A stretch of DNA of 64,000 nucleotides, from assembly GCA_025060615.1 (NCBI GenBank), contig JANXBS010000003.1, positions 110,441 to 174,440 on the forward strand, read 5' to 3'. The DNA comes from Anaerolineae bacterium. GTDB lineage: Bacteria > Chloroflexota > Anaerolineae > DUEN01. Each line of letters begins with the position of its first letter. Within the stretch, counting starts at the first letter, position 1. The translations under genes and the position numbers were made by a program. A model generated the notes under the pieces. The model was not told the DNA's origin. It worked only from the letters and a program-made list of their open reading frames with translations, and did no database searches. This document shows, piece after piece, positions 42,658 to 52,500 of the stretch.

Positions 42658-44178
42658 ATGAACCTGATGATAGAGCACCACATCCTGATTGATCCGATCA
42701 CGCGTCTCGAGGGGCATGGGAAGATAGACATCTTCCTGAACGAGCGTGGGGAGGTAGAACGAGCATACTTCCAGGTGCCAGAGCTACGCGGCTTTGAAGT
42801 CTTCGCCCGCGGGCGGCCAGCTGAGGACATGCCGCAGCTCACCTCGCGCATCTGCGGCGTCTGCCCGCTGGCCCATCACATGGCCTCGACCAAGGCGCTT
42901 GACGATCTATATCAGGTGGAGCCACCCTCTGCAGCCCGCAAAATCCGCGAGCTCGATTACTCCATATTCATGCTGGAGGATCACGCCCTGCATGTCTATG
43001 TCCTGGCTGGCCCCGACTTTATCGTTGGACCGCAAGCTCCCAAGGCCATGCGCAATGTGCTGGGGGTAATCCAGACTGTCGGCCTGGAGGTGGGTCAGAA
43101 GGTGATCGCGATGCGCCGCAAGCTTCGGGAGCTGGAGACGTATCTGGGCGGCAAGGTGATCCATCCCGTGTTGGGGTTGCCGGGTGGCGTCGCCAAGGGC
43201 ATTGCGCCAGAGGACCTGCCTCGCTTTCGAGAGATAGCCGAGGAAGGGGTGGAATTCGCCCTCTTCACACTGAACGTCTTCCGGGATCTGGTGCTCAAAA
43301 ACTCCGAATACGTCCAGCTCATCACCTCGGAGACCTTCACCCATCGCACGTACTACATGGGGCTGGTGGATGCTGACAATCGCGTCAACTTCTACGACGG
43401 GATGTTGCGGGTGGTGGATCCTGACGGGAGAGAGTATGTCCAATTCCGAGCTCAGGACTATCTGCAGTTCATTGCTGAGCACGTCGAGCCGTGGAGCTAT
43501 ATCAAGTTCTGCTACCTGAAGCCGGTGGGGTGGAAGGGGTTCATAGATGGCCCAGAGAGCGGGGTGTACGCAGTAGCCCCCTTGGCGCGGCTGAACGCAG
43601 CCGAGGGCATGGCGACGCCGCTGGCACAGCAGGCCTACGAGGAGTTCTACCGCACGCTAGGTGGAAAGCCCGTCCATCATACGCTGGCGACCCACTGGGC
43701 GCGCGTGATCGAGATGATCTACGCCGCTGAGCGGATGCGAGAGTTGGTCAACGACCCAGAGATCATCAGCGCCGAACTGCGCATCCTGCCAACGGCTACG
43801 CCGAAGGTCGGGATCGGCGTAGTGGAAGCGCCGCGTGGCACCCTCATCCACCACTACGAGACGGATGAGCAAGGGCTTATCCGCAAGGCGAACCTGATCG
43901 TCGCCACCCAGAACAACGCCGCTCGCATCGCCATGTCAGTGGATAAGGCGGCGCGCGAGTTGATCCATAACGGGCAGGTCTCCGACGGATTGCTCAATAT
44001 GGTAGAGATGGCCTTCCGAGCCTATGATCCGTGTCATGGCTGCGGCACCCATGCATGGCCAGGACAGGTGCCGTTGCAGATTCGGATCTATGGCCAGGAT
44101 GGCGCCTTCCAAGGAGTGCTGACCAATGCCTCAGATGAATGGAGAGAAGCGGTGTCTAGTGTTAGCGTTGGGCAATGA
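42658..44178 (+). CDS. mvhA: [NiFe]-hydrogenase large subunit, MvhA/group 3-like
   Basis: This is the catalytic H2-activating subunit, 506 residues from the ATG at 42658 (GGAGG at 8 bases; an ATG at 42631 would add 9 residues). Nickel ligands are in the N-terminal RICGVC (Cys66, Cys69) and C-terminal DPCHGCGTH (Cys459, Cys462). After His465 a 41-residue tail follows that must be cleaved by a maturation protease. The ITRLEGHGKID N-terminus is typical. With MvhG, MvhD and HdrA it should form a cytoplasmic group 3c-type hydrogenase. The protease gene starts inside the sequence for the cleavable tail. Confidence 0.94.
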   Translation: MNLMIEHHILIDPITRLEGHGKIDIFLNERGEVERAYFQVPELRGFEVFARGRPAEDMPQLTSRICGVCPLAHHMASTKALDDLYQVEPPSAARKIRELDYSIFMLEDHALHVYVLAGPDFIVGPQAPKAMRNVLGVIQTVGLEVGQKVIAMRRKLRELETYLGGKVIHPVLGLPGGVAKGIAPEDLPRFREIAEEGVEFALFTLNVFRDLVLKNSEYVQLITSETFTHRTYYMGLVDADNRVNFYDGMLRVVDPDGREYVQFRAQDYLQFIAEHVEPWSYIKFCYLKPVGWKGFIDGPESGVYAVAPLARLNAAEGMATPLAQQAYEEFYRTLGGKPVHHTLATHWARVIEMIYAAERMRELVNDPEIISAELRILPTATPKVGIGVVEAPRGTLIHHYETDEQGLIRKANLIVATQNNAARIAMSVDKAARELIHNGQVSDGLLNMVEMAFRAYDPCHGCGTHAWPGQVPLQIRIYGQDGAFQGVLTNASDEWREAVSSVSVGQ

Positions 44179-44686
44179 GCTATTGGGAGACGATGCGGTC
44201 GCGCTGCATCTAGCGCGCCGGCTGCGCGAGGTGCTCTCTGGATCAGTGGATGTGATGGAGTCCACCGAGACGGGCTTGGGCTTACTGGATTTGCTGGTGG
44301 GCTACGATACCATCTTCATCCTGGACGCCATCGAGGTCGAGAAGCCTGATGGCCATTTGCGGCTCATCACTGGTACCAACTCGATGCCCCTGCTCGGTGG
44401 AGGGATTCACTTCCTGGGGCTGCCAGATGTCCTACACCTGTGCCATGCGTTGGGATTGGCCGTGCCAGCTCGGGTCATGGTGGTGGGCATCCCCATCGCG
44501 TCAGTGCAGGAAATACGGGAAGGGCTGTCACTTGAGATGGCCGCGCGGCTGCCAGGGTGGACCCAATCCGTGCGCGGGTTGATCGAAAAACATCTGAGTT
44601 GGTGCAGCGACGGGAGCCAAGGAGGCGAGAGCCATGAAAGTGAAAGACGTTTTGCAGATGAAAGGGGGGCAGGTCCTATCCATTAA
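44126..44686 (+). CDS. Hydrogenase maturation protease (HyaD/HycI-like)
   Basis: A 186-residue endopeptidase expected to remove the C-terminal tail of MvhA after nickel insertion. The family opening LVLALGNELLGDDAVALHLARRL contains the metal-binding GNxLxxDD. Further features are the Glu/Asp ligands in STETGLGLLDLLVGYDTIFILDAIE and the His of VLHLCHALGL. AAGGAG lies 9 bases before the ATG. The gene overlaps mvhA by 53 bases and the CBS gene by 53 bases. The last about 17 residues (ESHESERRFADERGAGPIH region) look like read-through of the overlap, not a conserved end. Confidence 0.9.
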   Translation: MPQMNGEKRCLVLALGNELLGDDAVALHLARRLREVLSGSVDVMESTETGLGLLDLLVGYDTIFILDAIEVEKPDGHLRLITGTNSMPLLGGGIHFLGLPDVLHLCHALGLAVPARVMVVGIPIASVQEIREGLSLEMAARLPGWTQSVRGLIEKHLSWCSDGSQGGESHESERRFADERGAGPIH

Positions 44687-45074
44687 CGCTGATACCTCCA
44701 TTCAGGAGGCCATTCGACTGATGACTGAGCAGGACGTCGGTTCGCTGCTAGTGCGCGATGCCTCGGGCCAGTTCGTTGGCCTGATCACCGAGCGACAGAT
44801 CATCCGCTATTGGAGTCAACATCCGGAGGCCACTGCTACCGTACCGGTGCGCGAGGCGATGAACCGAAACCCGCTGGTGGCCTTCCCCGATGATGACTTG
44901 GACTATGTGATGAGCGTGATGACCGAGAACCGGGTGCGTCACGTGTTGGTGCTGTCCGACGGGGAGTTGGTGGGAATCGTCTCCATCGGTGACATGGTGA
45001 AGGCCCAGTTGGAGGATACACGGGTCGAAAACCGCTATCTGCAGGATTTCATCGCCGCGAAATACATCTCCTGA
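44634..45074 (+). CDS. CBS-domain pair protein
   Basis: A 146-residue protein consisting of two CBS domains: INADTSIQEAIRLMTEQDVGSLLVRDASGQFVGLITERQIIR and AFPDDDLDYVMSVMTENRVRHVLVLSDGELVGIVSIGDMVK. Such pairs bind adenine nucleotides (AMP, ATP or SAM) and report energy status. AAGGAGG precedes the ATG, within the end of the protease gene. It is the last gene of the Hdr/Etf/hydrogenase cluster and may tune that complex to the cell's energy charge. Its target is not known. Confidence 0.92.
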   Translation: MKVKDVLQMKGGQVLSINADTSIQEAIRLMTEQDVGSLLVRDASGQFVGLITERQIIRYWSQHPEATATVPVREAMNRNPLVAFPDDDLDYVMSVMTENRVRHVLVLSDGELVGIVSIGDMVKAQLEDTRVENRYLQDFIAAKYIS

Positions 45075-45489
45075 ACCTCATAGGTCAGACCCGGCGATCC
45101 ATTGTGGGGCTGAAAGGACAAAGGTTGGCGAGCCGCTCTGAAAGCGAGAGCTCGGAGTGTACTTCTTGCGCTCCCTCGGATACCAGCATACGCGGTTTCC
45201 TAAGGACCCCAAGGACCATCTCATTTCGCTGTCGTATCTGCTCTGGATAATCCTCACCGGACTTCTGACCCTGCCGATCTGAAAGGTCGCTTCCACTTCT
45301 ACTTCAAAGGCCTGCACCCACATCCACACCAGGGTTAGAAGGGCCAAACTGTTCATGCCGCCGTCGTCGCTTTCACTTCCTCCGGCTGCAGATGCGCCGA
45401 ACCCCATGCTAAGATGCTTCGTGTCCCCAGGTAGGTCTTGGTCAGCCGCTTTCTCGCTTCTCCCTCTCGACGCGGGAACTCCGACCTTC
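45075..45489. other. Gene-poor spacer with repeat copy B and decayed coding sequence
   Basis: A 185-codon minus-strand frame covers this spacer and runs into the mannosidase start, without a ribosome site or recognisable domain. Part of it (SDDGGMNSLALLTLVWMWV) looks protein-like and may be the remnant of a transposase. No functional gene is called. Confidence 0.45.
45099..45123 (+). repeat. 25-bp dispersed repeat, copy B
   Basis: Matches 12066-12090 at 23 of 25 positions in the same orientation. It lies 25 bases after the CBS gene. Confidence 0.55.
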
Positions 45490-45518
45490 TTGACTAGGTG
45501 GCACTTATCAGCTATAAC
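45490..45518 (+). promoter_or_regulatory. Promoter of the alpha-mannosidase gene
   Basis: TTGACT (45490-45495), a 17-base spacer and TATAAC (45513-45518) lie 53 bases before the ATG at 45572, a near-consensus sigma-70-type promoter. Confidence 0.75.
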
Positions 45519-45571
45519 GTAAAAGCTTTTCGGATATCCTTTTGAAGTCCACGATAGAAAGGACTCCGGCC

Positions 45572-48406
45572 ATGCCCAAGTATACCGTCCACATCGTCCC
45601 ACATACGCATTGGGACCGTGAGTGGTACAGTCCATTTCAGCGGTATCGGATGCGCTTGGTCCATCTTCTGGACAAGTTGCTTGCCATCTTAGAAAAGGAC
45701 CTCGATTACCGAGTCTTCACCCTGGATGGACAAGCCATTCCGATTGTAGATTACTTGGAGATCCGCCCAGAGAAGCGCACGCTCATTCAGCAGATGGTCT
45801 CGGCAAAGCGGCTGCTCATCGGCCCCTGGTATATTCTGCCTGATGAGTTTCTGGTGAGCGGTGAAGCTCACGTGCGCAACCTTATGCTAGGCCATCGCAT
45901 CGCCCAGGAGTTCGGCTTTGTGCCCAAGATGGGCTATATCCCTGACACGTTCGGGCACATCTCGCAGCTGCCTCAGATCCTCCAGGGCTTCGGCATAGAC
46001 AACGCCATGCTCTGGCGCGGCCTCTCTCGGCCGGAGCTGAAGTCAGAGCTGTGGTGGGAAGCGCCGGATGGCACGCGCGTCCTGCTCCATCACCTGCTCT
46101 CGTTCACCGGCTATAGCAACGCCGGTCCTATGCCCGCCGACTTCGAGCGTGCCGAGGCGTACCTGAAAAGCCTGATCCGCACCCAGCAGCAGCGGGCCAC
46201 CACCAGCCACCTTCTGATACAGAACGGCGTGGATCACATGGAGCCGCGTCCTGACCTGCCGACGTTCATCCGCTTCCTCAACGAGCGCGCTGCTGCCCGC
46301 GGCGAGGATATCCGTTACATCCATAGCTCGGTCCTCGACTATATCGCCGCGGTCAAAGCCGAGATAGACCCCACGGCGCTGGAAGTTGTGCGGGGCGAGC
46401 TGCGTTCCACCAACTTCGTGCCGGAGGGCGGCCAGATCGTCCTGCCCAACATCCTCTCGGCTCGCATCTACAACAAGATCCAGAATGCCGACGCGCAACA
46501 AGCGCTCGAGCGCTGGGCCGAGCCGTGGTGCGCCTTCCTGTGGACGCTGGGCGAGGAGTACCCACAGGGCTTCCTCTGGCGAGCCTGGGATTGGCTGATC
46601 CAGAACCACCCGCACGATTCGATTGGCGGCTGCTCGGTAGACGAAGTGCACGCGCAAATGGAAACCCGCTTCCAATGGGCGCAGGAGATTGCTGACAACT
46701 TAACCGACGAGCGGTTCCGCCTTCTGGCTGCCCGGCTTGACCTTTCTTGGCTGGCGGAAGACGAGTTCGCTGTAGTGGTGTTCAACGGACTAGGATGGGA
46801 ACTGGATGAGACGGTTACCGTTAACCTAGACGTGCCGTATAACTTTTGGGCACGCCTGGCTTTGCAGCGAGCTCAACCCTTGCGCGAATGGGACGATCAG
46901 AGCGATTTCCTTGACGTCTGGCGGCGGGAGACCTGGCGCGATTGGGCTGGGGATCCGCCGGTCCTGCCCGATCTGGGGTTTAAGGGCCTGCTTCTGCGCA
47001 CCGCCGACGGCATCGAGGTGCCAGCCGAGATCGAAGACGTCACCACCACTATGGTAGGGCAGAATCTGCTTAGTGGGCCGCGAGCTGTCCAGAGCGTTTT
47101 GCGCATACGGGCGACGTTTCCAGTGCGGACTTTGCCGGCCTATGGATATCAAGTGCTGGCCGGCCGTCTCACAGCCCAACCGGTCAAGTACGACCTGCCG
47201 CGCCATCCGGCAAACGTGATGGAGAACGAGCACCTGCGCGTGGAGATCCAGCCTAACGGCACCCTGCACGTCATCGATAAGGCCACTGGTCAGCGGTACA
47301 CTGACTTGGGTTACTTCGAGGATGGCGGAGACTGCGGTGATGGCTACAATTACTCCTACCCGCCTCACGACGCCGTGTTCAATACCCTGAGTGCACGGCC
47401 GCGCATCGCCCGTCTGTCTGATGGTCCCGTGGTCCAGCGCTACCGGATCGAGTACGATCTGGAGCTGCCGGTCGGCCTGACCGAGGACCGTAAGCGCCGA
47501 CGCGCTGATATCGTTCATTGCCCGTTGACGGTCATCGTCTCCCTAGGAGCAAACGCCCACCGTGTGGATTTCGAAGCGACGCTGGAGAATCGGGCCAGGG
47601 ATCATCGTTTGCGCGTGATCTTTCCCAGCGATGTGCCGACGGACGTCTCTTACAGCGAAGCGCAGTTTGACGTGGTGCCCCACCTGGTGCACCCTAAGCA
47701 GCCATCCCGAGAGGTATGGTGGGAAGATCAGCCGGTAACGTATCCTCAGCAGACGTTTGTGGACGTCAGCGATGGGCAGCGCGGCCTGTGCGTGATGAGC
47801 CACGGCCTGCCAGAGTACGAAGTAGTGAACAGCCCTCGCCGGGAGATCGCCATCACCTTGTTGCGCGCGGTGGCTTATCTAGGTGCTGGCGACGACCTAT
47901 ACACGATCCGAAGCGGGGCCGGACCGCGCATCCCCACGCCAGGTGGCCAGTGCCTGCGCACCCTTACCTATCGCTACGCGATCATACCTCACGCCGGCAC
48001 CTGGGAGCAGGCAGAGGTGTGGCGAGAAGCGCACGCCCACAACGTGCGGCCGCGCGCGATCGTGGCGGTGAGACATCCCGACTTCCCAGTGCCCGTCGCG
48101 CCTACACCAGCAGGCATCACGTTGCCGCGCGATCGCCATAGCTTCCTATCAGTGACAGGGCGCAACGCAGTCCTGAGCGCAGTCAAACGCGCCGAGCGGG
48201 AGGACGCGCTGATCGTTCGCCTATTCAACCCCAGCACGGAACCGACGACGGCGACCGTACGCTTCGCCTGCGCTTTGAGCAGCGCCGAGTTGGTCAACCT
48301 GAATGAGGAGCCGCTGAGACAGCCCCTGGTCATAGAAGATGAACATCAGGTCAATGTGATCATGGCGCCTAAGCGGATCGTGACGATCAAAGCGACGCCG
48401 GTATAG
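45572..48406 (+). CDS. Alpha-mannosidase, glycoside hydrolase family 38
   Basis: A 944-residue retaining, zinc-dependent alpha-mannosidase. Zinc ligands lie in HIVPHTHWDREWY (His13, Asp15) and in QNHPHDSIGGCSVDEVH (near residue 345). The nucleophile is Asp125 in MGYIPDTFGHISQLPQIL. The three-helix bundle and the large C-terminal beta-sandwich domains of GH38 follow. No signal peptide is seen, so it should act in the cytoplasm on imported mannosides or mannosylglycerate-type compounds. The ATG at 45572 gives MPKYTVHIVPHTHWD; an earlier ATG adds 10 residues. A PfkB kinase gene follows. Confidence 0.95.
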   Translation: MPKYTVHIVPHTHWDREWYSPFQRYRMRLVHLLDKLLAILEKDLDYRVFTLDGQAIPIVDYLEIRPEKRTLIQQMVSAKRLLIGPWYILPDEFLVSGEAHVRNLMLGHRIAQEFGFVPKMGYIPDTFGHISQLPQILQGFGIDNAMLWRGLSRPELKSELWWEAPDGTRVLLHHLLSFTGYSNAGPMPADFERAEAYLKSLIRTQQQRATTSHLLIQNGVDHMEPRPDLPTFIRFLNERAAARGEDIRYIHSSVLDYIAAVKAEIDPTALEVVRGELRSTNFVPEGGQIVLPNILSARIYNKIQNADAQQALERWAEPWCAFLWTLGEEYPQGFLWRAWDWLIQNHPHDSIGGCSVDEVHAQMETRFQWAQEIADNLTDERFRLLAARLDLSWLAEDEFAVVVFNGLGWELDETVTVNLDVPYNFWARLALQRAQPLREWDDQSDFLDVWRRETWRDWAGDPPVLPDLGFKGLLLRTADGIEVPAEIEDVTTTMVGQNLLSGPRAVQSVLRIRATFPVRTLPAYGYQVLAGRLTAQPVKYDLPRHPANVMENEHLRVEIQPNGTLHVIDKATGQRYTDLGYFEDGGDCGDGYNYSYPPHDAVFNTLSARPRIARLSDGPVVQRYRIEYDLELPVGLTEDRKRRRADIVHCPLTVIVSLGANAHRVDFEATLENRARDHRLRVIFPSDVPTDVSYSEAQFDVVPHLVHPKQPSREVWWEDQPVTYPQQTFVDVSDGQRGLCVMSHGLPEYEVVNSPRREIAITLLRAVAYLGAGDDLYTIRSGAGPRIPTPGGQCLRTLTYRYAIIPHAGTWEQAEVWREAHAHNVRPRAIVAVRHPDFPVPVAPTPAGITLPRDRHSFLSVTGRNAVLSAVKRAEREDALIVRLFNPSTEPTTATVRFACALSSAELVNLNEEPLRQPLVIEDEHQVNVIMAPKRIVTIKATPV

Positions 48407-48524
48407 GAGCACCACTGCACTTGGTGGGGAACTCAGATGCGGTCTGCTGCAAGAGCTCCTATACGATGCGGAGTTCATCGGGGCATTTCGCGAGTTTCTT
48501 GAGGTGATCTAAGGGAGGAAAGCC

Positions 48525-49511
48525 TTGACAAAAGCCACACAGGACATCCGCTCTTTTGATGTCGTTTGCCTTGGCATCATGGTGGCTGATGTGCTGGCGC
48601 GGCCAGTCCAGCGATTGCCGGAGCGCGGCAAGCTCGACATAGTGGACCGCATTGAGCTGCACACCGGTGGTTGTGCGGTGAACACCGGCATCGCCTTAGC
48701 CAAGCTGGGCATCCGCACCGCCGTCATGGGCAAGGTCGGCGTGGATGGCTTTGGCGATTTCATTATCCACACGTTGCACCATTACGGAATTGACACCTCC
48801 GGTGTCGTGCGCGATCAGGTTGCTAACACCTCAGCCACCATGGTTCTGATCGGCCCGGACGGTGAGCGCAGTTTTATCCACTACCTGGGCGCAAATGGGG
48901 AGCTACGCGCGTCCGATGTGAATCTAGACGTGGTCAAGCGAGGACGCATCTTGCACATCGCCGGCCACAACTTGATGTCAAAGTTTGACGGCTCCGAGGC
49001 CGCCACAGTGCTTCGGGCTGCCCGCCAGCTGGGGGTGGAGACCTCGTTGGATACGGCGTGGGATGCCAGCGGGCGCTGGCTGCGGTTGATCGAGCCGTGC
49101 CTGCCGCATCTCGACTATTTCGTGCCCAGCTTTGAAGAGGCGATCCGGATCGCCGGCCGCGAGGAGCCGGCTGAAGTGGCCCGTTTCTTTCTGGATTACG
49201 GAATTCGGATCGTGGCGTTGAAGATGGGTGAGCAGGGTTGTTACGTCACTGACGGACGGCAGGCAGTGCGGTTGCCAGCTTACTCCGTGATGCCGGTGGA
49301 CACCACCGGCGCAGGGGACTGTTTCGCTGCCGGTTTTCTGGCCGGGCTCATCCACGGCTGGGACTTAGAGCGGACGGCGCGCTTCGCCAATGCCGTGGGA
49401 GCTATGTGTGTTACCTCCATTGGCGCGACCAGCGGTGTAAGGAATCTGGAGGAGACGCTGGCTTTCATACGGAAGATGGAATCGAGAGCAGAAGCAGGGG
49501 TGTCAAGTTAA
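48525..49511 (+). CDS. PfkB-family carbohydrate kinase
   Basis: A 328-residue ribokinase-like sugar kinase. The N-terminal FDVVCLGIMVADVLARPV, the GGCAVNTGIALAKLG substrate segment and the C-terminal PfkB signature DTTGAGDCFAAGFLAGL (catalytic Asp in GAGD) are clear. The TTG start is supported by GGGAGG eight bases upstream. Placed after the alpha-mannosidase, it may phosphorylate a released sugar. The 118-base spacer before it includes a coding-like scrap (GLLQELLYDAEFIGAFREFLEVI) from an unknown lost gene. Confidence 0.92.
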   Translation: MTKATQDIRSFDVVCLGIMVADVLARPVQRLPERGKLDIVDRIELHTGGCAVNTGIALAKLGIRTAVMGKVGVDGFGDFIIHTLHHYGIDTSGVVRDQVANTSATMVLIGPDGERSFIHYLGANGELRASDVNLDVVKRGRILHIAGHNLMSKFDGSEAATVLRAARQLGVETSLDTAWDASGRWLRLIEPCLPHLDYFVPSFEEAIRIAGREEPAEVARFFLDYGIRIVALKMGEQGCYVTDGRQAVRLPAYSVMPVDTTGAGDCFAAGFLAGLIHGWDLERTARFANAVGAMCVTSIGATSGVRNLEETLAFIRKMESRAEAGVSS

Positions 49512-49587
49512 GGTCACGGGATTTCCCCGGGCCCCCCTCTCTTGTTGTTTCGGGGGCATCAAGGCATTTAAGCAGGATTACTAAGAG

Positions 49588-52500
49588 ATGTTATGGAATT
49601 GTCCCAAATGCGGCGCCGAACAGCCCCAGGAAGCTAACTTTTGTATCTCATGCGGAATGCCCCTCCGCACCTATTGCCCTCGCTGTGACACGCCTATTCG
49701 GGCCGGCGCTCGCCGCTGCGGGCGGTGCGGCACACCACTGGCCGATCCGCTTTCCTTCTCGGAGCTGTTCGAAATACCTACCATCCTGCAAGGCCGCTAT
49801 GAGATCGAGCAACGCCTGAAGCGAGGATATACCACTGCAGTCTACCTGGCCCGTGATCTGAGGCTGGGACGCCATTGCATCGTTAAAGAGTTCAACCCGC
49901 GCCGGCTAGTGGATGAGCTCGAACGAGACGAGGCCCAACGCTCGTTCCAAGCTGAAGTCGCACGCTGGGCCCAGATTCACCATCCCAACTTGGCCCGCAT
50001 CCAAGGCATGTTCATCCAGGCCGACCACCCTTATCTGGTCATGGAGTGGGTGCGCGGACGGAGCCTCCGCCATCTAATCACCGATCCCAGCGTGGAAATC
50101 CGTGAGGCTGATGCCGTAGCTTGGGTGTTACAGATCTGTGAAGCATTGGCCGTCTTACACGCTCAGAACCCGCCGCTTATCTTCGGGGACCTAAATCCTG
50201 GACATGTGATGATCACGGCAGATGGGCAAGTTAAGCTGATAGACTTTGGGCTCAGCGCCTGGTTTACGCCGTGGGATCGGGGGATCCCGCGCTACCGGGG
50301 CAGCCCTGGCTATGCCGCTCCTGAGCAACGCGAGCGATGGGAGGCGGACGCCCGCAGCGATCTCTACGCGTTGGGTGGTCTGCTTTACTACGCGCTGACC
50401 CGTCAGGCCCCTAATCAGCCTCCTATCCGCCTGAACGAGCTGTCACCCGCGCTGGCGGAGGTCGTTCGGCAGGCGCGTCAGCGCGATCCAGAACGTCGAT
50501 TCTCATCGGCACAGGCTATGCAAGAGGCCCTGGCAAGAGCCGTCCATCTACCCTCTCACAAACCTGCAGTGATTCAGGCCTCATCTGGCCGCGTCGCTGA
50601 GCAGCCTACACCTGATCCCTGGAGCGCGCTGCGCGCTCAGCTCAGGGAGCAAGCCAATGCCGACTGGCTGCGCACGGTGCGGCGCTTCTACGGAGGACAG
50701 ATCCTCGACTGGCTGCGGCGTGAGGCACACCGGCTGGGAAAAGAGGGGCAGACTCAGGCTGTGCGACAGGTCGAGGCCGCAGTGGCAGAGGCGGAATCGC
50801 TGCTAGCCCAGGGAGAATTGGAGGATGCGCTGGGCCGTCAGGTGATCGTCGCCCGCTGGCTGACGAGGATCGGGGCGGGCTCCGCCAGTCCAGAATTGAG
50901 CCTCCAGCCGCAGCGCTTAGCATTTGGGGAGCTGACGCGCCGAGTGGTCAAGCGCGCTGTGCTGCGCCTTCGCAATACTGGCCCCACAATGTTAGTGGGC
51001 GAGGTGCAAAGCCTGGCGCCATGGCTGGAGGTCCGTGATGCTCGCTTTGCCTGTGGGCCGGATGAGGAGGCCCGCGTGACCGTGGTCGCCCTGGGCAAAC
51101 GACTGCCATCAGAAAATGTACGAGCCGTGCGCGCCTTGCACGTGATCACCAACCGCGGCGAAGTATGGATGCCGGCCTCAGCCAGCCTAGTGGTGCCGAA
51201 GCTGGCCATCAGCCCCGAGGCGCTCGACTTCGGGCAGGTAGTTCACGGCCAGACCGCCGATGCCGAGCTCATCGTCGCCAACCAGGGCGGAGGCGAGGTC
51301 GAGGGAACCATCCAGAGCGCCGTCCCCTGGCTTTCAGTGATGCCAGATCGCTTTCACGTCCCATCGAGGGAGCGGCAGACGATTCGCGTGCGCTTTCATG
51401 GAGGCCTGGCACCAATGGAAATGCAAGGGGCCGCCGACGTCCTGCTGGTGAACAGCGATGATGGCCGGGTGAAACTCCCTGTGCGCTGGCGATGGGCTGA
51501 GCCGGGGCTGATGCTAACCCCCACCGTGCTCCTCTGGGGAGAGCAAAGGCGCGAGGCGCAGCCCGAAATGAGCCTGACGATCACCAACTCAGGTACGGCG
51601 GTACTGGAGGGAGCCGTCCGCTCGCGCTGTTCATGGGTGCACGTGACGCCCGAGGCTTTCACCTGCCCGCCTGGCCGATCGGTCACGATAGCAGTGAGGG
51701 CCACCCTGGGCGAGCTGCCGCCAGGTCGTACCAGCGTCGGTGAGGCGTTGGTCATCGAGAGCAACGCAGGGCGACGAACGGTGTCAGCCTCTGTGGATAT
51801 CCTGGCCCCTGAACTGCAAGTCAAGCCCCCCTCTCTGGACCTGGGCGAGGTGATGTGGGGCGAGGCCAGCCAGGCGGCTCTGCGCATCGCCAACCGAGGA
51901 TCACTGCCGCTGATGGCTCAGCTGGAGAGTCTGTTCCCTTGGCTACATGTGGAGCCGGCGGAGGTCGTTTGCCCGCCGGGTGCGTTGACCCGTGTGAAGG
52001 TAGAAGCGCGCACCGAGGAGATGCTTCACGGTGGTGAGTGGCATGCGGTGCCAGGCATACGCGTCGAGAGCAACGCCGGGCGCAGAGAAATCCCGATCTC
52101 TCTGCTGGTCCGTAAGCCGGAGCTACAATTGACGCCGGAGTTTCTGGATTTCGGTGTCATCCCTCGTCAAGGAGTGGGGCAGACTATGCTCTTCATCAGC
52201 AACCCGGGCACGGCGCCGCTCACCTGGTCCCTCTCCAGCGACGCGCTCTGGCTAGAGGTACCCACATCTCAGGGCATCACCAACCCTGGGGAGACGTCTC
52301 AAGTGCACCTGTACGCTTACGGGCTAGCCGTACCCGCCGATCAGGATGAGGCCCAGATGAGCCTGATCATCGAAAGCGACGTAGGTGAGCAGGTGGTGCA
52401 CGGCATCGTAATGATAGCTCGCCCGCAGTTATGGGTAGACCCACTGCGGCTGGACCTGGGCATCAGCGCCAACTATGCGCCGGTGGAAGGCCTGCTCAGC

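Noticed and set aside
45078-45635. Minus-strand 185-codon open frame
   Set aside because: Overlaps the mannosidase promoter and start, has no ribosome site and no clear domain; kept only as a possible remnant.
46043-46675. Minus-strand 210-codon open frame
   Set aside because: Antisense to the alpha-mannosidase coding region; composition-driven frame.
46826-47518. Minus-strand 230-codon open frame
   Set aside because: Also antisense to the mannosidase gene, without supporting motifs.
49516-49556. GC-rich hairpin after the PfkB kinase gene
   Set aside because: The GCCCCC/GGGGGC pairing has a long loop and no T-run, too weak to call a terminator.
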